Origin: Onthophagus taurus
Lineage: Eukaryota > Arthropoda > Insecta > Coleoptera > Scarabaeidae
Length of the DNA: 64,000 nucleotides
NCBI RefSeq assembly: GCF_036711975.1
Contig: NC_091966.1
Location: 33,859,501-33,923,500 of the forward strand
Reading direction: 5' to 3'
Position numbers and translations under genes: made by a program. This document shows, in pieces, positions 58,203 through 64,000 of the stretch (position 1 is the stretch's first letter; every line of letters starts with the position of its first letter). A model generated the notes under the pieces. It searched no databases. It worked only from the letters and a program-made list of their open reading frames with translations, and was not told the origin of the DNA.

Positions 58203-61011
58203 TACATTTATTTATTTATTTTATTTATTTTTATTTATTGACGCATAATATAATATAAGTATATCCATAATATAACAAAAGAAAAATTGTATACATATTA
58301 AAAAAAAACAAACAACAAGAAAAAAGAAAAAAAATGTGCGCCAAATGGAGATACCTCAGAACAGTGAAGAACACTGATCTGTTCTTCCGGCACCCCATAA
58401 AAAAATCTATCAACTAACTAAACTAACTAACTACTAACTAATGGTAAAAATAATAAACTTAAAAAAAAAAATAAAAGAAACGAAAGGGCCACGAATCAAC
58501 TATTAAAGTGCAAGCATTACGAAAAACCAGCAATCATAACATAGTGTGTATGGAGTCTCGGAGAAAGAGAAAAAAAAAACAATTGCGCGACCTAGTCATT
58601 TATTACAGGTCAGAAAAAGCCCTTTGATTTTCTTCTTGAAGGAGATACCACCAAGGTGCTGGAATTCAGGAGGAACAGAATTATAATAGGAAACAATGGT
58701 GTAAGGAAACGACCTCTTAAACAGCTCAAGCCTGTGACGCGGTATTGCCAGGTAATCTTTTTTACGTACATTAACGTTGTGAACGTCAGTTCGGAAACGA
58801 ATTCTTTCGTACAAGTACTGTGGTACCCTCTTATTCAGCACATGGTGGTAGAAAACAAGGGCATACAACCTACGACGTGCAGCCATACGCAGCCAACCGA
58901 TATCCTCATAAACATGAGATATTCGATCGCGATTTCTCAAACCAGAAATGAATCTAATACAAGAGTTTTGTAGCTTCTGGATACGGTATTTGTCACGGCC
59001 CTTGAGACAAGGTCCGTAAACGACATCACAATAATTAAGATTAGACAAAACAAGTGTTTCACAGAGCAATATTTTTATTCGTTAGCACAGTACGACCTCC
59101 GCATCATCGAACTAACATGCTGCGTAAAACGAAGTTCGGAATCCAGTATGACACCCAAATTTTTTGCTTCACTTGAAATATTCAATGGACTATTTTTAAC
59201 AAAAATCTGTATATTATTTTTTATTCTATTCCTGCACGCTTTACTCCCGAACAATAATAACTTACTCTTATCGGGGTTAATAACTAAATTATGCCTTTCT
59301 GAAAGGCTAACTAGTGCATCCAGGTCCTGGTTGATATGTCTTTGCGCAACAGCAAGATCTTTTTCATTAAAAGAGGAATAAATCTGAGTGTCATCAGCAT
59401 AAGCATGATACTTACAATGACGCAGACAGTCGTATAACCGGCATGTATACACCGTATACAAAATGGGACCCAACACAGAGCCCTGAGGTACACCGGATAC
59501 GACTTCAGTGGGTCTAGATCTGTTTCCATGTATCATGACACTTTGTGACCTACCCGCCAGATAGTCAGCGAACAGCGATATCGCACCACACCCAAGGCCT
59601 ATGTAGTGCAAAATACTCAACAACAATGAATGATTAATAGTATCAAAGGCCTTGGAGTAGTCCAACATAACAAGCGCCGACATCTTCCCCTGATCAACCG
59701 CAGACAACAAGTCGTCAGTGATATTCAAAAGCGCTCCACAGCAGCCATGATGAGGTCTAAACCCAGATTGGAATTCAGGCAAAATATTACACGCATTCAG
59801 ATAATGTCTAAGTTGTTTTGCTAAAATTTTTTCAAATGCCTTCGAAAGCACCGGCAAAATACTAATCGGTCTTAAATCCGACACCGCATTAGGATTACTT
59901 GCTTTAGCGATGGGTAAAATGATCGACTCTTTCCAGCAAGATGGAAAAACATGTTCAGTTATACAAAAATTAAAAATGTGTCTGATGAAATGTATGATCA
60001 AGGGAGAACATATGTTTATCATAGATATAGAAAGCTGGTCAGCTCCCTGAGTATTGGAAGAAATAGCACTTAAGGCATCTCCTACCTCCTCCTCCGTCAC
60101 CGCAGTAAACTCAAACACATCCACAGAATCTTTAACATTGTTACTATAAAAATTTAAAAGGTCTACATCTGGCAACCCGTCACTTTGTACTGAACAAAAA
60201 TAGTTGTTAATTTCATCAGCATCAGAAAGTGAAAGAGGAATCTCTCTATTTTTGTTATAATGGACACCACATTTCTTTAAACTTGACCATAATTGCTTTT
60301 TATTTTTACTCCTTGCCGAGAACTCCACATACGCTCTTTTCTCTCTTTTTATTGCACCTGTAGTATAATTCCGCAACATTTTGTAATAGTCCCAGTCATG
60401 TAAACTGTTTGTGTGTTTAAATTTATGAAGTGCTTTGTCCCTTAAATCCATCAAAAGTTTCACATTATCTGTTAGCCAAGGTGTTTTTTTTGTAAACGTG
60501 TGCGTTACAATAGGCGCATGTCGATCAAATAAATTTACAATATTATTATTTAGAAAATTCAGCTTGGCATCAATATCATTGAAATCAAAGATGGAATGCC
60601 ATTGAACTTCTTTTAAGTCGGACATAAACAATTCACTATCAATGTTTCTAAAACTACGGAAAGTTCTTACGACGGAAGGAGGGAAGAAATTTGTCAAAGC
60701 AATTGTACAAAAAACGAGATGATGATCAGAAATGTCATGAACCGCCACCGCACCAGAAGCCACAACAGGAGCACCGTCATCCGCAATCACAAAATCAATT
60801 AGTACGAAGGTTAATTCTAGTGGGCTCATCAATATATTGCTTTAAACTAAATACTTCCAGCAGTGCACAAAAATTACAATAAGCAGCACTTGCAGAGTTA
60901 AGCGCATCTATGTTAAAGTCCCCCAAGCAAAATATCGCGTCACTAGATGGCATAATCAAAGAAAGTGCGTTTTCAAACCTATCCAAAAAACCACTAACAT
61001 TGTTATGAGGT
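58203..61011 (-). mobile_element. 5'-truncated LINE of the CR1/L2 group
   Basis: The minus-strand copy ends in a (TAAA)n-like tail (complement of 58206-58243) instead of plain poly(A), which fits CR1/L2-group LINEs. Sequence begins inside the endonuclease near 61011 (NNVSGFLDRFENAL, then FCLGDFNIDALNS, then YIDEPTRI), so about half of ORF2's endonuclease and all of ORF1 are missing. 3' UTR about 390 nt. Confidence 0.82.
58596..60986 (-). pseudogene. LINE ORF2 remnant: endonuclease end, RT and C-terminal domain
   Basis: Three frames join end to end: 60986-60795 (endonuclease C-half), 60832-59075 and 59069-58596. The central 585-codon frame has ISDHHLVF, DLRPISILPVLSKAFEKIL, FQSGFRPHHGCCGALL, ALVMLDYSKAFDTINHSLLL, GVPQGSVLGPILYTVY and YHAYADDTQIYSSF, so the RT core with YADD is complete. 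The last frame (LVLSNLNYCDVVYGPCLKGR, then IQKLQNSCIRFISGLR) is the usual C-terminal domain. Single-base frameshifts near 60815 and 59072 disable it. Confidence 0.85.
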
Positions 61012-61430
61012 CAATATTTCAATTGGGTACAGAAACAGGTCGAACCCAATAACACTGTATCACAAACAACCAGTTGAATTACAGTTCACAATAATAAAAA
61101 TGAATTAAGAATAATGGTACAAAAGTGAATCAAAAGGAGAAAAATAAAACTAATTCTAGGTGATATAAATATAACATATCAAATGAACGCCCGAGGCAAA
61201 ACACCAACTGCAGCAAAGAGCAATTTTTTAAATGCATAGAGAATGCTGAAACAGATCTATATTAACATGATTTGAGGATCTCGCCATTCTCAATAAAGGA
61301 GAGTTTTGACAGGCATTGGTTCTAGGAGTAGATGTTATATATAGTAAGTCAAAGCAAAGTAATCTTGGACACCTATAGAACAGACAAGCATTGGAGAACC
61401 ACATTTATTGTTCAAAAGTTTATAAAAATA
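61012..61430. other. spacer, nothing recognised
   Basis: Lies between two LINE relics. No motif seen. Confidence 0.25.
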
Positions 61431-61439
61431 TAACATATC

Positions 61440-62000
61440 CCCACAAATGCGACGCTGGCTGAAAGTTACCATACGAAAAGAAATACAAGTTGATTAGTAA
61501 TCAATGTATTGAATGGAAAATTTAAAACAAAGGTACTTGAGGAATATAGATTGAATACGCTCAATTTTAAATATATACGAGTGATACTGAGGATTCCAAA
61601 CGACGCTGCAAAAGTTAAGTGTGCTGTAGACAGATTTCTAATTGCATCAATGTTAGAAAAAGCTGCCATGATTCTCATAATAAATCCTAATATACGCCAG
61701 GCTTTGGAGGTTACAGCATCAATATGTGTATCAAATAAAGTTCCTCCTAGAGAAAGAAATAATATTATACATTGATAAGTTTAATGAAAGGCGATTATTT
61801 AAGCAAAAAGCATGAAGATTATCTAAATCAGATGGCAATCTACAACAATCAAGAGGTGAGGAGATACGGAGAAAGAGTTTTAAATCGTCAGCACGCATAA
61901 AGCATTGAGCATAATTAACGACGTCAAATATGTCATTAACATAAATATTAAACAGTAAAAGGCCTTGAACACACAGGTTGTGTTGACAACCTCAAAAATA
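61440..62000 (-). pseudogene. second LINE reverse transcriptase relic
   Basis: One minus-strand frame reads QGLLLFNIYVNDIFDVVNYA, then CFMRADDLKLFLRISSPLDC (RADD where YADD is expected), then NNRLSLNL. A second reads THIDAVTSKAWRILGFIMRI, then SNIDAIRNLSTAHL. This is RT motifs 4-6 and the thumb of a CR1/Jockey-like LINE, different in sequence from the neighbouring 58203-61011 element. Confidence 0.7.
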
Positions 62001-62233
62001 AACGAAAAGAAACACATGGCATGTAGTGGTGCAAAGAAATCGTTTTTGAGTAAATTAACAAGGTAACAAAGAGAAGAGGAAGTAAATAATAATCACAATC
62101 AAGAAGATAACAGCTAAAACAATAAGCAAGATATGTTTCTTAAAAATATGTTTAATGCGTGGCTAGCTCCTGAAGATGATTGAATGTAACAATCGAAACC
62201 GGTAGAGCCGACAATTAAAAAACCATCCATCTA

Positions 62234-63873
62234 CAGGTGTCCCGCAACGATTGTACAATACTGCATCGAGATATTCAAAGTTTTAGTTTCATAAGCTGAC
62301 CTATTGTAAACATCATTAATTCTAACGATTTAGATGTAGTAATTATATGATTACCATGGTTACGATGGTTAAGATAAAGTTTAATAAATAATAAGATAAT
62401 ATTAAGTTAATTAATACAGTTCATTAATAATTTAACAAAACAAGTAACAAAGATTGTCGAAGAAAATCGTTCAACCAGCATAAAAACAACGAATATTTAA
62501 CAAATTGGAAAAGATTCATGTCATAATAAATGTTCAATATGCGCACCATTTACTTCTAAACACAAACGGATACGTTTTCTAAATGAACTTCTAATGCGTT
62601 CAAAGATACCAGGAATTTGTTTTACTGTGTCAAATGCGTTACTAATTTTATTCTTCAAATCCTGCACATTTTGAACGTCTTCAGAATAAACAATTTGTTT
62701 TAAATGTCCCCAAAACCAAAAATCTAACGGATTTAAATCTGGTGAACGAGGTGGCCACGGGACAGGACATCCTCGGCCAATCCACTTATTGCCAAATCTG
62801 TTATTTAAGTATGCTCGAGTAGCGCGTGCATAATGTGCTGGTGCTCCATCGTGCATAAAGTAGCAATCTTCTAGAATTTGTTGAGGTAATTCATCAAATG
62901 CCTCTGTAAGGTCATTTTGTAGAAAATGTATGTAGGCATCGGCTGTCAATCTCTTTGGAAGAAAAAATGGACCTAATAACTGATCACCTATAACTCCAGC
63001 CCATACATTAACACTGAATCGCCACTGATGACGAGTTTCTAGTATTGCATGGGGATTTTCATCGCTCCAAACGTGCGCATTATGAATATTAAAAATTCTG
63101 CTTTGAGTAAATGTTGCTTCATCCGTAAATACAATGTTTATGGGAAAGTCGACGTTTACTACCTCTTCCTGTATGGCCCACCTACAAAAAATCTCTCTTT
63201 TTTCGCCATCATTTTCGGTTAGAGCTTGAACGGTGTTGTAATGATAAGGATAAAGCAACTGCTCCCTTTAAATGTGGTGAACGGTTGTTTTGTTAATGTT
63301 TTCTTGTGCAGAAATTCTTCTAATGCTGGTTGAGGCATTTTCATCGACTCTTCTCAAAACTGCTTCTTCTAATTCCACCGGCCTTGTGTAATGTCTCTCC
63401 GTGGAATGGCTGTGGGTTACGCTTCGCGTTTCTTTTAATCTGAGAAATAGTCTGCTAAAGGTGTGACTATTAGGCAATCGTCCGTTCGGGAACCTTTGCG
63501 CGTAATGACGAGCTGCTAACGACGCATTTCCATCAGCTAGTCCGTAACAATACACCATATCCGCCATCTCTTCCTTAGAGTAATTAATAAGAGCCATACT
63601 TAATAGTTTTATTAAATTAAATAGTAAAATAATAATTTCGTGAAGTATTATTATTTTTTTTGATTAGACAACTTATCGTAATCATAGTAACGACTTAATT
63701 ATTATAAAAACAAATTTAAATTCATTATGTTAACAATATCAACGTATGAAACTAAATCTTTGAATATCTCAAAAATGGTCCATTTTCGGACCTATGTTTA
63801 TTAGGCTTTTTTTGTTTATTTTTGATCATAGAATACGCTGATGCAGTTTTGTACAATCGTTGCGGGACACCTG
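62234..63873 (-). mobile_element. Tc1/mariner-superfamily transposon (DUF4817 type), nearly intact
   Basis: The terminal inverted repeat CAGGTGTCCCGCAACGATTG (62234 on) is mirrored by CAATCGTTGCGGGACACCTG ending at 63873. Homology continues inward past GTACAA-ACTGCATC. TA lies immediately outside both ends (62232-62233 and 63874-63875), as in superfamily insertions. The 1640-bp element holds one transposase gene with a single nonsense codon. Subterminal GAGATATTCAAAG-TTTAGTTTCATA is also shared between ends. Confidence 0.92.
62521..63597 (-). pseudogene. DDE/D transposase with one nonsense codon (358 codons)
   Basis: Cut-and-paste transposase. From ATG 63597 the N-terminal DUF4817 helix-turn-helix reads YSKEEMADMVYCYGLADGNA, then ARHYAQRFPNGRLP, then FSRLFLRL. 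A second helix-turn-helix follows (STSIRRISAQENINKTTVHH). The TAA at 63268-63270 interrupts, and the same frame resumes with REQLLYPYHYNTVQAL. The catalytic domain shows FTDEATFTQS (first Asp), FMHDGAPAHYARA (second Asp) and WPPRSPDLNPLDFW (third Asp), with 36 residues between the second and third by my count. The local sequence suggests one deleted T and one inserted G around the stop. Everything else appears intact, so the copy is young. Confidence 0.88.
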
Positions 63874-64000
63874 TATAACTACACATAGTTTTTTTATTTC
63901 AATTATATTAACATTGAGATGGAAAGAAATAACCAAATAAATATAAATGCCAGATTGTTTCATTGCAATTGTCTCCTTCAGACAGGAAGAAAACCATTGC

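Noticed and set aside
1..64000. tRNA, rRNA or CRISPR loci
   Set aside because: I found no cloverleaf-type A/B box pair, rRNA segment or spaced direct-repeat array. The tandem arrays here are satellite-like and the genome is eukaryotic.

Overview
The window is AT-rich nuclear DNA from an insect. The protein-coding genes have spliced exons with GT/AG borders and closely match insect tyrosine decarboxylases. The background is dense with decayed eukaryotic transposons (LINE, mariner, hAT, piggyBac and GIN types) and satellite-like repeats. A beetle is plausible, but I cannot fix the order from sequence alone.

Three group-II PLP-dependent tyrosine decarboxylase (Tdc) genes lie in tandem on the minus strand. 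From left to right they are a Tdc1-like copy A (247-3850, two exons, 531 aa), a Tdc1-like copy B (8855-10711, two exons, 589 aa) and a Tdc2 orthologue (41156-47549, six coding exons, 616 aa). All three keep the PLP lysine, the cofactor-binding aspartate, the ring-stacking histidine and the decarboxylase-specific loop tyrosine at nearly identical positions. Together they would convert tyrosine to tyramine, the first step to octopamine. Copy B has a TATA/initiator promoter just upstream. Tdc2 has its last two coding exons 4 kb beyond the conserved domain. I also infer a non-coding first exon with a TATA box and initiator at 57576-57669, about 10 kb upstream of its ATG.

Between A and B (3.9-8.9 kb) are a mariner N-terminal relic, the end of a LINE ORF2 and small inverted repeats. 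Upstream of B (11.2-15.0 kb) is a satellite of 343-bp units, each a dimer of two diverged halves of about 171 bp. From 15 to 41 kb there is no complete cellular gene. That stretch holds a Jockey-type LINE relic, a 1.8-kb foldback element with arms of about 800 bp, a small MITE, another LINE relic, a broken GIN-type integrase gene beside a tandem duplication, and further transposase scraps. Tdc2 intron 4 (41.6-45.7 kb) carries an inverted duplication of a mariner relic and a LINE tail.

Upstream of the Tdc2 ATG is a nested insertion. A hAT element with an exact 8-bp target duplication (48602-54790) contains 362-bp tandem repeats and a transposase C-terminal scrap. A full-length but inactivated Jockey-type LINE (50581-54776) has inserted into it. 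To the right are a piggyBac relic, the putative Tdc2 promoter, a 5'-truncated CR1/L2-type LINE, a second LINE relic, and a nearly intact Tc1/mariner-superfamily transposon (62234-63873) bounded by TA dinucleotides and broken by one nonsense codon.
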